The position numbers and the translations under genes are program-made. A DNA stretch of 50,441 nt from Mycobacterium innocens (GTDB taxonomy: Bacteria > Actinomycetota > Actinomycetes > Mycobacteriales > Mycobacteriaceae). The stretch lies in assembly GCF_900566055.1 (NCBI RefSeq), contig NZ_UPHQ01000265.1:1-50441 (forward strand), in the 5' to 3' direction. The notes under the pieces are model-generated. The model made no database searches and was not told the DNA's origin. It worked only from the letters and a program-made list of their open reading frames with translations. Below, piece by piece: positions 8,428 through 21,281 of this stretch (its first letter is position 1; each line of letters opens with the position of its first letter).

Positions 8428-8622
8428 TTAGTCGGTGACCATTGCGCCACAACAACTGCCGATGCGGAAGTCAGCGCACGTGCTTATCTCCTTACGTAAC
8501 GCCACACGGATTGCGGCGCGTTGGTGGAACAGCGTGTCGATTGCGTAGTGGGGGTCGCCGAGCGGCAATGGATAGAAGGGCGCTATTGGTGGTCGGTCGT
8601 GAAGGATTTCCGTGATTGACAA
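8428..8622 (-). CDS. Possible small hypothetical protein
   Basis: A 64-residue frame from a TTG at 8622 to a TAA at 8428-8430. The product (MSITEILHD start, YPLPLGDPHYAIDTLF in the middle, and a Cys-containing tail FRIGSCCGAMVTD) has third-position G/C bias in its second half and looks protein-like, but I recognise no family. It follows the larger unrecognised gene on the same strand by about 25 bases. The start codon is weak and no ribosome site is obvious. Confidence 0.3.
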   Translation of the reverse strand: MSITEILHDRPPIAPFYPLPLGDPHYAIDTLFHQRAAIRVALRKEISTCADFRIGSCCGAMVTD

Positions 8623-8647
8623 GTTGGATGTCCATGAACAGGATTGC

Positions 8648-9553
8648 TCACGCTTTGGCCAGGAGCCGGGTGAGATAAAATGGTTCAACCGGGCCGATTT
8701 CGACCCCGACTCCCACCGGACCCGCGGCGGCCCGAAACCGGGTGTCCAGATGGGAGTTTTCATGATCCCAGACGGATTCCCACACGCCATGCATGAGGTA
8801 GGCGCGCAACCCGCCATCAGGGGTTGCCTTGCGCAATATCTCAGTCGATAGCGCCTTGCGATAAACTCGGTTGTTCTTGCTGCCAGGCTGGCCGATGCCG
8901 CTTGGATCATCACTGGGCTGATAGGTTTCTTGTGCGACCTTGAGAAGTGGGAGGACGAGCTTTTCCCATTCCAGGTGTCCGGCATCTGCGACCATGACAT
9001 GGTTCTCGACCGTCACGGTGTCGCGCTCAGGGGCTTCCACTGGATGACGCAGAAAGTCCGTCATCTCCGCCGGCGTCACATAAATGCCCGCGCGGTTGCC
9101 GGCGGCGATTGTTTGAAACACGCCGCGATAGACGCTCATGGGCTGGGGAGATTTGGCGATCCCGGTCGAAGTCTGCCTTACGGCATGAAGAAACGGCAGC
9201 ACCGCTTCGTCGAAGTCCTCGTTGATCTGCGATGCTTGCAGTTGCGGGTAATCAGCAAAGCGAATAAACAGCGAATAGAAATATGGCTGCGAATGGTCTC
9301 TGACGCCGTCGAGATATGCTTCGGAAAGGACTCCCTTATAGGCCTCGGGGTAGTTCTTCACCATGGTCGAGTCGCCGCTCATCTGCTTGAGCATGAGGCT
9401 CAGAAAACCCGGTTTCTGGCGCCATTCCGAAGCCCGCTCCGTAAGAGCGCCCATGGCGGCGTCATGTTCCGGGCCAGCAACGCGAAACTCGAAATAGAGC
9501 GTCGCAGGCACTTCGGGCGCGGCATTGGCCGCGGGCTTAGCCATCTGTGTCAT
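8648..9553 (-). CDS. Unrecognised conserved-looking protein in a lower-GC patch
   Basis: A 301-residue frame without signal peptide or membrane segments. The N-terminal part ([22 protein letters not shown], then [14 protein letters not shown]) resembles one beta-alpha-beta half of a dimeric ferredoxin-like (ABM-type) domain, and a similar pattern recurs near [16 protein letters not shown], so it may hold tandem such domains; this is a structural guess. GAGGAG lies two bases before the ATG at 9553 and eleven bases before a second in-frame ATG at 9544, so the start is ambiguous. A and T in third positions are more common than in its neighbours, which suggests recent transfer. I assign no function. 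Confidence 0.65.
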   Translation of the reverse strand: MTQMAKPAANAAPEVPATLYFEFRVAGPEHDAAMGALTERASEWRQKPGFLSLMLKQMSGDSTMVKNYPEAYKGVLSEAYLDGVRDHSQPYFYSLFIRFADYPQLQASQINEDFDEAVLPFLHAVRQTSTGIAKSPQPMSVYRGVFQTIAAGNRAGIYVTPAEMTDFLRHPVEAPERDTVTVENHVMVADAGHLEWEKLVLPLLKVAQETYQPSDDPSGIGQPGSKNNRVYRKALSTEILRKATPDGGLRAYLMHGVWESVWDHENSHLDTRFRAAAGPVGVGVEIGPVEPFYLTRLLAKA

Positions 9554-9682
9554 ATCTCCTCGTTAAATAGTCCTTCCAAGCCCGCGATGGCGAACACAAC
9601 TACTAAAGCCTGCCGCAACCGTGTAAGAGGGACGGGTAGCGGTTGCTGATCTGTGCGTCGGCGGGCCGGTCGCGTTCGGTTG

Positions 9683-10330
9683 TCATAGACCCGTTATGGC
9701 GACGAGGACGAGCGAGACGTCGCGGATCAGGGCGCGGACGTCGTTGAGGAACGGCTCGACGGCCTCTTGGGTTTCGGAGGCGACCTCGAAGGTCATGTAG
9801 GACGGTGCTTTGGCGCGGGCGCCTTTGACGGTGGGGACCTCGAGACGCAGGTTGACGATGTCGTAGGGGCGGTCACCGAGGAGCTCTTCGAGGCGGACGA
9901 GGAACTGCTTGTCGCCGAACTCGCCGGCGACTTCGACGCGGGCGCGGGTGGTGACGAGTTCGACGGCGGCCTGCGCGTCGGCGCGTGCCTTGGCGATGTC
10001 TTCGCGTTCGTGCTTGCGTGCCGCCTCTTTCTTGACGGTGCGAAAGATCTGCCGTTCACGTTCGAGCTTCCATACCGCGTCCATCTGGGGGAACGTGATG
10101 GCACCGGTCGGGCAGACGTTGCCGCAGGTGGAGCAGCCGACCGCGCAATTCATCGGGTCGACGGCGACGGCGACGGAATCCTCGATCTCGAAGACGGCTC
10201 GTCCGCAGGTCACATAGCAGAGCTGGCAACCGATGCAGGCTTCGGCGTCGATTGTGGGGAGCCAGGGGATGTCCTCGCGGGGTATCCCGTGCCACTGGTT
10301 TGGCTTGGTTTCGGGCTTGGGTTCGGGCAT
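9683..10330 (-). CDS. 2x[4Fe-4S] ferredoxin with an extra C-terminal domain
   Basis: A 215-residue cytoplasmic electron carrier. Residues 28-80 carry two cluster motifs: CIGCQLCYVTC (C-x2-C-x2-C-x3-C) and CAVGCSTCGNVCP (C-x3-C-x2-C-x3-C, with an unusual extra residue after the first Cys). After a charged helical linker (about 95-130) comes a 75-residue C-terminal domain of unknown role (RPYDIVNLRLEVPTVKG, then FLNDVRALIRDVSLVLVAI). GGAG precedes the ATG and only one base separates it from the upstream stop. It is the last gene of the nifJ operon and is the likely electron acceptor of the oxidoreductase or of the flavoprotein. Confidence 0.85.
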   Translation of the reverse strand: MPEPKPETKPNQWHGIPREDIPWLPTIDAEACIGCQLCYVTCGRAVFEIEDSVAVAVDPMNCAVGCSTCGNVCPTGAITFPQMDAVWKLERERQIFRTVKKEAARKHEREDIAKARADAQAAVELVTTRARVEVAGEFGDKQFLVRLEELLGDRPYDIVNLRLEVPTVKGARAKAPSYMTFEVASETQEAVEPFLNDVRALIRDVSLVLVAITGL

Positions 10331-10331
10331 G

Positions 10332-11345
10332 TCATCTCCTGGTTCGCGCTGGTTGCCAGCTCTCGAGGATGCGGGCGTAGTTGAGCCGTTCCCAAGCGGT
10401 GGGGTCGGCGACGCTGTGCAGCGCGGTGGCCCCGCACGCGTCGTGGCTGCTGCGGTAATGGTGGGTATCGAGCCATCTGGTCAATTCGCGGCTGATCCGG
10501 GCGAGGGCGGCGGGACCGTCATCGAGCAGGGCGGAGACGAGTTGTACGGTGGCCGCGCCGCACAGGATCGCTTTGGCCGCGTCCAGGCCGGTGTGCACGC
10601 CGCCGGTGGCGGTGAGCGGCAGCTGGACGTGACCGTGGAGGACGGCGAGTGCGTGCAGGCGCAGCGGTAGCTCGGCTGAGGTGGAGGGGACGATGCGGCG
10701 GTCGACGTCGAGGGTGTCGAGGTCGATGTCGGGTTGGTAAAAGCGGTTGAACAACACGAGACCCGCCGCCCCTGCCGCGGCGATCTGGGTGGCGAAAGCA
10801 GTAAGGCCTGCGTAGAAGGGGGACAGTTTCGCTGTCACCGGCACCCCGGATGCGGCTTCGACGACAGCGGCGACTGTCTCGATCTGGCGGGCTTCGATCT
10901 CGGCGCTGGTCGCGTGCAATGCGGTTGGGGGTTCGTAGAGGTTCAGTTCGAGCGCGTCGGCTCCGGCTTCGGCGAGCTGGCGGGCCAGGTCGGTCCACCC
11001 GCCGGGGGTGATGCCGTTCAGCGAGGCCACGACGGGTATGTCGAGCGCCGCGCGCAGCGCTTGCAGGTGGCGCAGTGTAGGTGCCGGGCCGATGGGAATC
11101 ACGTCGATGTCGGGCAGGAACGAGCGGGCTTCGGCGTCGGTGTCGACGTAGCTGTCGATGAAGCGGTGCAGGCCGAGTTGCTCGTCGACGATCTGTTCCT
11201 CGAACACCGACGCCAGGACCACCGCGCCAGCGCCGGCGTCGGCCAGGCGCTGGGCGTGCTCGACGGTCCGGGTCAGCGGCGAGGCGCCGACGACGAGCGG
11301 GCTGCGCAGCCGCAGTCCTAGCCAGTCGGTGCTGAGGTCGACCAT
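10332..11345 (-). CDS. Dihydroorotate-dehydrogenase-like FMN flavoprotein
   Basis: A 337-residue TIM-barrel flavoprotein of the DHODH-like group that often lies beside nifJ. It starts LGLRLRSPLVVGASPLT and shows AGAGAVVLASVFEEQI, the PVVASLNGITPGGW strand, DALELNLYEP, VTAKLSPFYAG (lysine at the FMN) and the late TGGVHTGLDAAKAILCGA phosphate-binding loop. It is unlikely to be the cell's pyrimidine enzyme given its operon. The start at 11345 has AGGAGG six bases upstream and lies one base after the nifJ stop. A link between flavin chemistry and the adjacent ferredoxin is inference. Confidence 0.85.
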   Translation of the reverse strand: MVDLSTDWLGLRLRSPLVVGASPLTRTVEHAQRLADAGAGAVVLASVFEEQIVDEQLGLHRFIDSYVDTDAEARSFLPDIDVIPIGPAPTLRHLQALRAALDIPVVASLNGITPGGWTDLARQLAEAGADALELNLYEPPTALHATSAEIEARQIETVAAVVEAASGVPVTAKLSPFYAGLTAFATQIAAAGAAGLVLFNRFYQPDIDLDTLDVDRRIVPSTSAELPLRLHALAVLHGHVQLPLTATGGVHTGLDAAKAILCGAATVQLVSALLDDGPAALARISRELTRWLDTHHYRSSHDACGATALHSVADPTAWERLNYARILESWQPARTRR

Positions 11346-11346
11346 G

Positions 11347-15381
<4,035 letters not shown>

Positions 15382-15860
15382 CGTCGGCGGCGACGAGGAC
15401 CGCCTAACCTGCTCGGATATCAGGTCTCGCTTCCTTCCACGCCGGTGCGCGGGTGACGGCCGCGTTTACCGGTCATGGCGTGTGATGTCTTCCCAGGCTA
15501 CCGCCGGGCCCCGGGCTGGCGGCAGGGGCGAAGGGCCCAAAGTACGACGCCAGCGTGCGGCTCTGAGCGGCTCGGTGACGGTCGAGGCAGATGCTCCACC
15601 GACGCGGCGCCACGGCGTGGGCTGATCGGCGGATCGGCCTTCAACTCACCGTCTCGGTCGAATCCGAGCAAGCCGGCGCGTCCTTCGCAAACTTCAGCAG
15701 GACGAGACAGTGGTGGCGCTGGCAGCGCTGCATCTTGGTCCGCAGTCAGTCCGCAGCAGTTTCAGCACGACCGCAACCAACCAATCCAAGAAGCGCCGTA
15801 TCCAGACGGCCTGCCACACCCCCAACAAACACAGCTCAATCAAACGCGCTGGTGTGGTGG
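15382..15860. other. Non-coding right end of the island
   Basis: About 480 bases between the OsmC gene and the tRNA fragment. The open frames here lack codon bias and recognisable domains, so I see no gene. It must hold the promoter of the nifJ operon. At 15533-15545 GGGCCCAAAGTAC partly matches the DosR hypoxia box, too weakly to call. No integrase is present here. Confidence 0.5.
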
Positions 15861-15905
15861 TTCGGGACGAAGAGGCCGTGGGTTCAAATCCCGCCACCCC
15901 GACCA
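15861..15905 (+). repeat. 3' part of tRNA-Pro(CGG): attachment-site remnant
   Basis: The 45 bases match the 3' part of a tRNA-Pro with anticodon CGG: anticodon loop TTCGGGA (15861-15867), 3' anticodon strand CGAAG, variable region, T-arm GTGGGTTCAAATCCCGC, acceptor strand CACCCCG and ACCA. The D-arm and 5' acceptor strand are missing: upstream bases cannot pair with CGAAG or CACCCCG. A duplicate that begins in the anticodon loop is the classic att footprint of a tyrosine integrase. Because the fragment reads left to right, the intact tRNA and the island should lie on the left. Confidence 0.8.
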
Positions 15906-15919
15906 GGGCGTTCCGGCGC

Positions 15920-16300
15920 CTATGCGGTAACCAGGCTGTTCGTGGCGAGCGGTGTTCCGAAGTAACCGACATCGGGATCGACGACGACGGTCTTGGCTTG
16001 GCCGTGGCGCGCCAGGACGTCGCGGGCCATCTGCTCGAACGAGATCTTCTCCGGCCCGCCGACGTTGTCGATGCCACCCAACGGTTTGCCTTCCGCCACC
16101 CGGGCCACCTCGGCCGCGAGGTCGGCGGCGGCGATCGGCTGGATCAGCGCGTCCGGGACGTGCACTTCGTCGCCGACCGTCATCGACGCCGCGATGGCGT
16201 CGGTGAACTCCGCGAACTGGGTGGCGCGCACGATCGAATAGGGCAGCTGCGATTCTTCGATGAGCTTCTCCTGGGCGACCTTCGCCCGCAGGTAACCGCT
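15920..16300 (-). pseudogene. 5'-truncated NmrA-like NAD(P)-binding protein
   Basis: The frame encodes only the C-terminal 125 or so residues of an NmrA/SDR-type protein: SGYLRAKVAQEKLIEESQLPYSIVRATQFAEF, then a VHVPDALIQPIAAADLAAEVARVAEG segment and a tail ending NSLVTA. The N-terminal Rossmann half with its GxxGxxG motif is absent; the residues upstream of about 16300 are unrelated. It lies between the att fragment and the PPE gene, so the loss may be tied to rearrangement at the island junction. Not expected to be functional. Confidence 0.7.
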
Positions 16301-16364
16301 CCGCCCTTTCCCAAAGATGCCGCACCTGATACCTGGCCGGGCCGCGGGCATATCCGTCTACAAG

Positions 16365-18293
16365 TTAGCGGAAGAAGCCCGACTGCATAGTTCCCGTATT
16401 GAAGGCTCCCGAGCTGAGCGTGGCCGAGTTTCCCACACCTGAGCCGCCGACGACGATATTGGCGGCCGAGTTCCCGACGCCGGCGTTACGGTCACCGGTA
16501 TTGGCAAGACCGATGTTGGCAAAGCCGGAATTACCGATGCCCACATTGGAGGCACCCGAGTTATTGAAGCCCGTATTAAAGCCACCGACACCCGAGTTGA
16601 AGAAGCCCGAGTTGAAGCCGCCGGTGCTGGTGTTGAAAAAGCCCGAGTTATTCACGCCGGTGTGTCCGAACCCCGAGTTGGGGCCCACCGTGCCTAGATT
16701 TCCGACGCCCGTGCTCAAGTTTATCGAGTTGAGAAAGCCCGTGTTGATGTTGCCTGAGTTCGCCCAACCGGTGTTGTTCGAACCGGCGTTCCCGAAACCT
16801 GTGTTGGCGATGCCCGCATTGTCCCAGCCGGTGTTCTGGATGCCAGCATTCCCGAATCCGGCGTTGACGTTGCCCGCATTACCGAAGCCTGCGTTCAGGA
16901 TGCCCGCGTTTCCGTAGCCCGCGTTGAAACGACCCGAGTTCCCGTAGCCCGTGTTGGTGCTGCCCGCATTCCCGAAACCGGTGTTGGTGAAGCCCGCATT
17001 CCCAAAGCCGGTATTAGCGCCCCCCGCGTTCCAAAATCCGGTGTTGGTGGACCCCGAGTTCTCGAAGCCGAAGTTTCCGTTGCCTGAATTGAAGAAGCCT
17101 ACGTTGTTATTACCGGAGTTGAAAAACCCGATGTTGTTGTTGCCGGAGTTCCCGAAGCCGATATTGTTGCTGCCCGCGTTCAGCGCACCGATGCCCACCT
17201 GATTGTTGCCGGTCAGCCCGAAGCCCACGTTGTTGTTGCCGATGTTCCCGAAGCCCACGTTATTGCTGCCCAGGTTCCCGCTACCGAGGTTGAAGTTCCC
17301 AAGGTTTCCACTGCCTATGTTGGTGCTGCCGACGTTTCCGCCACCGACGTTTGCCGGGCCGATGTTTCCGCCGCCGACGTTTCCGCTGCCGATGTTTCCC
17401 GTGCCGAAGTTGCCGGTGCCGATGTTTCCCGTGCCGAAGTTGCCGGTGCCGCTGTTTCCGGCGCCGAAGTTCCGGTTACCGGTGTTTCCGTCCCCGAAGT
17501 TTGCCGAACCAACGTTTCCGTTGCCGATGTTGAGACTGCCGATGTTTCCGCTGCCCAGGTTGGCGTTGCCGACGTTCCTGCCGCCCAGGTTGGCGTTACC
17601 GATGTTTCCGCTGCCCAGGTTGGCATTCCCCTTGTTTCCGCTGCCCAGGTTGGAATCACCTTGGTTTCCGCTGCCCGGCTGCAAATTCCCGGTATTTCCG
17701 ATTGCCGCCGCCGCTTTGGCCGTCGGCCCGCCGGCCAACTGCTCGGGTAGACCGAGCAGGCCCGGCAACACCCGCTGCAGCCCTGCCTGCCACGACTGCA
17801 ACTGCGCGGCCGCTGCCGAAGCTCCGCCGTGATAGCCCAGCATCGCAACCACGTCGGCAGCCCACATCTGCTCGTACTGGGCCTCAGCGGCAGCAATCGA
17901 CGGCGCGTTCTGTCCGAACAGATTCGACAACACCAATTGGACGAAGGCCTTGCGATTGGCCGCCACCAGCAACGGATCGATCGTCGCCGTACGTGCGGCG
18001 TCAAACGCGCTGGCCACCGCTCGCGACTGAGCTGCAGCCCCGGCGGCCCGCGCCGCCGCCGCGGTCAACCACCCCGCATACGGCGCGGCCGCAGCCGTCA
18101 TCGCCGCCGACGCCGGACCCTGCCAGAACTGACCAACCAATCCCGAGGTCACGGCGCCGAACGAGTCGGCCGCCGACTCCAACTCCAGCGCCAACCCATC
18201 CCAGGCCACTGCGGCAGCCAGCATCGGCCCCGAACCGGCGCCGGTGAACATCCGCAACGAATTGGCCTCAGGCGGCAACACGGCGAAATTCAT
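16365..18293 (-). CDS. PPE family protein, MPTR subgroup
   Basis: A 642-residue secreted or surface protein. It begins [12 protein letters not shown], the PPE signature; residues 1-165 form the helical PPE domain with the WQG turn (GQFWQGPAS) that pairs with PE partners and guides type VII (ESX-5) export. From about residue 200 to the end it consists of Asn-Gly pentapeptides of the NxGxGN type, typical of PPE-MPTR proteins. GAGGAGG lies six bases before the ATG at 18293. No PE gene adjoins it; instead a 36-codon ORF ends in an ATGA overlap with its start. The role is probably host interaction or nutrient passage, not determinable from sequence. Confidence 0.93.
   Translation of the reverse strand: MNFAVLPPEANSLRMFTGAGSGPMLAAAVAWDGLALELESAADSFGAVTSGLVGQFWQGPASAAMTAAAAPYAGWLTAAAARAAGAAAQSRAVASAFDAARTATIDPLLVAANRKAFVQLVLSNLFGQNAPSIAAAEAQYEQMWAADVVAMLGYHGGASAAAAQLQSWQAGLQRVLPGLLGLPEQLAGGPTAKAAAAIGNTGNLQPGSGNQGDSNLGSGNKGNANLGSGNIGNANLGGRNVGNANLGSGNIGSLNIGNGNVGSANFGDGNTGNRNFGAGNSGTGNFGTGNIGTGNFGTGNIGSGNVGGGNIGPANVGGGNVGSTNIGSGNLGNFNLGSGNLGSNNVGFGNIGNNNVGFGLTGNNQVGIGALNAGSNNIGFGNSGNNNIGFFNSGNNNVGFFNSGNGNFGFENSGSTNTGFWNAGGANTGFGNAGFTNTGFGNAGSTNTGYGNSGRFNAGYGNAGILNAGFGNAGNVNAGFGNAGIQNTGWDNAGIANTGFGNAGSNNTGWANSGNINTGFLNSINLSTGVGNLGTVGPNSGFGHTGVNNSGFFNTSTGGFNSGFFNSGVGGFNTGFNNSGASNVGIGNSGFANIGLANTGDRNAGVGNSAANIVVGGSGVGNSATLSSGAFNTGTMQSGFFR
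16380..17699 (-). repeat. MPTR pentapeptide-coding repeat region
   Basis: About 1.3 kb of imperfect 15-base units coding NxGxGN-type pentapeptides inside the PPE gene. Subtypes are ordered: NLGSGN/GNxG units at the start, NNxGF units with SG in the middle, and [12 protein letters not shown] units toward the C-terminus, suggesting local duplications of blocks. Repeats of this kind recombine and are hard to assemble from short reads. Confidence 0.85.
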
Positions 18294-18400
18294 CGCAGTC
18301 CTCCTCGATCCACGCCGGCTGCCCGCCCGCACCCGTCAACACGATGGTCCGTGGGGCAGACATACCCGTAGCGATTGCGTTGCGGCGCGCGAATAATCAT
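18290..18400 (-). CDS. Possible 36-residue leader ORF coupled to the PPE gene
   Basis: An ATG at 18400 is preceded by a strong AGGAGG nine bases upstream and opens a 36-codon frame (starts MIIRAPQRN, ends DRGGLR) whose TGA overlaps the PPE ATG as ATGA. The peptide is basic and matches no PE or known family. The ribosome site and overlap suggest translational coupling, perhaps setting PPE output. It may instead be a chance frame in a 5' leader. Confidence 0.35.
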   Translation of the reverse strand: MIIRAPQRNRYGYVCPTDHRVDGCGRAAGVDRGGLR

Positions 18401-18536
18401 CGTGTAGCGCCTCCTGACTCCACGCTGGCCATCCGGCGCCTACCAGACAACGGGTAACCAGGAATTTTACGTCGATCACCGGGAGAACTATCGGAGCTTT
18501 GCCGAGGTTGCCGGCGCCACCACTGGAGATTGCGGT

Positions 18537-18782
18537 CTAGATGACGTGCGCATGGGCCAGCGCGAACAATAGCGCGACCCAGGCCGCGGAGATCGCCAGA
18601 CCGGCGATCGCCAGTCCCCGGCCTTCGTCGGGATTCTTGATCTGAACCAATGCCGTGATGGCGCAAACGACGCTTAACACCAGCGCCCCCACGACGCTGA
18701 ACGCGAACGCCGCCGACGCATAGCCATTGGTGGCACGCTCCGGTGCGGCGCTGGCAACCGACAGTGGGCGGGTGGTCGTCAT
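18537..18782 (-). CDS. DUF4190 small membrane protein
   Basis: An 81-residue protein with two membrane helices: AAFAFSVVGALVLSVVCAITAL and GLAIAGLAISAAWVALLFALAH, separated by a short charged turn (QIKNPDEGRG). This is the DUF4190 layout, common in actinobacterial membrane proteins of unknown role. The ATG at 18782 (MTTTRPLS) gives the family length; longer frames upstream run into the P450 gene's 3' end. It follows the P450 on the same strand with about 30 bases between. Confidence 0.75.
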   Translation of the reverse strand: MTTTRPLSVASAAPERATNGYASAAFAFSVVGALVLSVVCAITALVQIKNPDEGRGLAIAGLAISAAWVALLFALAHAHVI

Positions 18783-18816
18783 ATCGGCTCTATACCCTTC
18801 TCGCCGGGCCGTCGTA

Positions 18817-20238
18817 TCAATGGCGACGAGTATCCGAGCCGGCGCTAGGAAGATTCTCAACGGATTCTTGGAGCCGTGGCCGGAACCGCACTCTGGTGCC
18901 ATGGCGGGGTGCCAGCATGATGGAGCGGCGCACGATGCGCTCGGGCAGGTCGTCGACGGCACCGAACTCGCCCTCGCGCAACAGCACGTGCAACACGGTG
19001 ACCAGCTCTCGCATCGAAAAGGCCGCGCCCAGACAACGTTTCACGCCCCCGCCGAACGGCACCCAGGCGTAGGTTTGCGGGTGCACCCCGAGGAATCGGT
19101 CGGGCCGGAACTCGTTGGGATGGTCGTAGACATCGGGATTGCGGTTGATGGCGATGATGTGGACGACGATGCGTGTCCCGGCATCCACAAGGTAGTCGCC
19201 GATGCGAAATGGCTGGGCGGCAACGCGTGCCGTGACGGGCGCGGGCGGCCGTACCCGCAACGTCTCGTTGATCACTGCCGTGGTGAACGCTTCCGCGCCG
19301 CTGACGGCTTCGTCTCGCACTCGCCGCAGCGCCTCGGGATGGTGCAGCAAGAGATCGAATACCCACGCCAGCGTGGTCGCGGTGGTTTCGTGGCCGGCCA
19401 GCATCAAGGTGATCAAATCGTCGCGAATCTCATTGTCGGACAACCGTTCACCATCGTCGCCGCGCGCGCACATCAGCAATGCCAGGATGTCGCGTTGCTC
19501 GGTCAAGCCCGGGTCGTCGCGGCGTCGGGCGATCAGCGGCATGACGACGTCGTCGATCTCCCGAAAGGCCCGGGCCCGCGATGGCCACACGCGTAATGTG
19601 CCTAAGCGACGAAGTGCGTAGCGAACCGTCAATTGCTCCGAGACACCGAGGTTCAGCAGACGTTCGAACGGCCGGCCCAATCGCCGCACCTCGTCGGGAT
19701 CCTGCACACCGAAAACCACCTTGACGATCACGTCAAGCATCAGCGCCCGCGCCGCCGGCAGCAGCGCGAACGGACGATCGACGGGCCAACCGCGCATCGC
19801 CGCGCGGGTGGAGTCTTCGATGATCGGCACGTAACCGTTCAGAGCGGCCCCGTGTAAGGGGGGCGTCAGGAGTTTGCGTCGTCGCAGATGCTCCGGCTCC
19901 TCCTGCACGAACATCGATCCGGACCCGTAGATCGCCGCCGCGGGACCCACACCCTCGCCGCCGAGCAGGACGTCGGCGGGAGCGGTGAAAACCTCCCTCA
20001 CCAGCGCCGGGTCGGACACGATCGCTACGTCGCCCAAGGTGAGGATCGGCATCGTCACGATCGGGCCGTAGCGGCGGATCAGCCGCAGCATCCGGCGCTC
20101 CCCACCGACCAGGTAGGCAACCGCATACGCCGCCGCAAAAGCCGTACGAAACCGGCGTGGGGCCGGTAGGCCCGGTGGCCGGCGTATCACGTCCGGTGAG
20201 CCGGCCGAATCTGGCTCCGAATCTGGCGAAGCAGCCAC
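18817..20238 (-). CDS. Cytochrome P450
   Basis: A 473-residue heme monooxygenase. It has a proline-rich start (RRPPGLPAPRR), the I-helix oxygen-binding motif AGHETTATTLAW, the K-helix ExxR (ETLRVRPPAP), the PERF-like FRPDRFLG and the heme loop FGGGVKRCLGAAF with the axial Cys. The overall layout is like the CYP135/137/138 group of mycobacteria; I cannot assign the exact family. The GTG start at 20238 lacks a clear ribosome site. No dedicated ferredoxin is adjacent. Substrate unknown, plausibly a lipid or sterol. Confidence 0.9.
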   Translation of the reverse strand: MAASPDSEPDSAGSPDVIRRPPGLPAPRRFRTAFAAAYAVAYLVGGERRMLRLIRRYGPIVTMPILTLGDVAIVSDPALVREVFTAPADVLLGGEGVGPAAAIYGSGSMFVQEEPEHLRRRKLLTPPLHGAALNGYVPIIEDSTRAAMRGWPVDRPFALLPAARALMLDVIVKVVFGVQDPDEVRRLGRPFERLLNLGVSEQLTVRYALRRLGTLRVWPSRARAFREIDDVVMPLIARRRDDPGLTEQRDILALLMCARGDDGERLSDNEIRDDLITLMLAGHETTATTLAWVFDLLLHHPEALRRVRDEAVSGAEAFTTAVINETLRVRPPAPVTARVAAQPFRIGDYLVDAGTRIVVHIIAINRNPDVYDHPNEFRPDRFLGVHPQTYAWVPFGGGVKRCLGAAFSMRELVTVLHVLLREGEFGAVDDLPERIVRRSIMLAPRHGTRVRFRPRLQESVENLPSAGSDTRRH

Positions 20239-20314
20239 GCCCCCGACCCAACACGGCCGCGCCGGCTAGGTCAAGACTGGCCGGCGCGGAGTCGAGTGGG
20301 GCAGGCCGGACCGG

Positions 20315-20617
20315 TCACACACAGTCGGCGCACACCGGAAGCTCGCCGCCCGAACTGCGCAACCGGCTGCGGTGCTGCACCAAGAAACAACGCGAGCAAG
20401 TGAATTCGTCGGCGCGCTGGGGAATCACCGTTACCGACAGTTCTTCGCCGGAAAGATCCGCACCCGGCAGTTCGAAGAATGCCGCCTCGTTCGGATCGTC
20501 GTCGACGATCGCTGTGGACAATTTGGGCAAGGCTGGTGTCAGTTCGCGCAGCACCGAACCGTCCGCGGTCCCGGCGTCGGACGCGCGGCGGGCATCGTAA
20601 TCGCTAGCGGTCGGCAT
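20315..20617 (-). CDS. DUF4193 family protein
   Basis: A 100-residue cytoplasmic protein with the DUF4193 pattern: an N-terminal acidic stretch (SDYDARRASD), the core block FELPGADLSGEELSVTVIPQ, and a C-terminal zinc-ribbon-like Cys set (CSRCFLVQHRSRL, then CADC). Family members occur throughout actinobacteria; function unknown. The ATG at 20617 has GAAGGA eight bases upstream. The next gene on this strand is the P450, 76 bases on. Confidence 0.85.
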   Translation of the reverse strand: MPTASDYDARRASDAGTADGSVLRELTPALPKLSTAIVDDDPNEAAFFELPGADLSGEELSVTVIPQRADEFTCSRCFLVQHRSRLRSSGGELPVCADCV

Positions 20618-20798
20618 GGTGCGTTCCTTCCTGCACAGTGACCGGGTTACACCTGCTGTGGTCACCCTGTGGCAGAGTCAATACCCCGTTCGGATACCGG
20701 CCACACCTGTCAACAGAAAGAAATTGCCGACGCTCTCAGCGGCTTACAGCGGCTTGCAGCGGCTTGCAGCGGGCGGTCAGCCTACCAAGGAGGCCGAC

Positions 20799-21098
20799 TC
20801 AGCGAGCCGAGATTTCCATCCCGTGCCAGCCGTTGGGCATGGTTTCGGGCTCCCCGGATCCAGAAGCCGGAATTCGGCTGCGTGAGACCGCCAGCCCGAA
20901 CCAGGGCGACATGACGGCCACCACCAGGATCACCGCGGCCACCACCTCATGCCCGGCTGCCAGCAGCACCAAGCCGGTGACGAGGCCGACCGCCCAGACA
21001 CCAGCGGCCACCAAACCGGGCACGTTGGCACCGCGTTCGCCGGCCACTGGCCGCACCGTGCGGTGAGAACAAACGGCGCTACTTCCGGTGTCAAGCAT
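20799..21098 (-). CDS. Hypothetical small membrane protein
   Basis: A 99-residue protein with a basic N-terminal 40 residues, two adjacent hydrophobic segments (GLVAAGVWAVGLVTGLVLLAAG and VAAVILVVAVMSPWFGLAV) and a polar C-terminal tail. GGGAG lies six bases before the ATG at 21098. I do not recognise a family. The roughly 180 bases downstream hold short CAGCGGCTT direct repeats (20740-20775) and no gene. Confidence 0.55.
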   Translation of the reverse strand: MLDTGSSAVCSHRTVRPVAGERGANVPGLVAAGVWAVGLVTGLVLLAAGHEVVAAVILVVAVMSPWFGLAVSRSRIPASGSGEPETMPNGWHGMEISAR

Positions 21099-21281
21099 GC
21101 TCACTCCCCAGCCATATCCCACTATCGGTGTGACCACCATCGTAGCCTAGGGAAACTATTTCCCCATCGTCCAATCTGTAACCGCGCTGCCGGGTAGCTG
21201 TGAGGTCACTGCCAATGGTTACCCAGCGTCCCGGGGCCCCCAAACCGAGTGGCCGGCCGCTTGCCGGGGTATCACTGGTCA

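Noticed and set aside
8428..9000. A 190-residue minus-strand frame
   Set aside because: Its first two thirds overlap the better-supported 301-residue gene in another frame; only the tail (from 8622) has protein-like character and is listed separately.
15840..15905. A complete tRNA-Pro gene
   Set aside because: Only the part from the anticodon loop to CCA is present; the bases upstream cannot form the 5' anticodon strand, D-arm or acceptor strand.
16399..17832. Long + strand frames rich in Phe, Pro and Leu
   Set aside because: They are the antisense reading of the PPE-MPTR pentapeptide repeats and have no ribosome site or domain.
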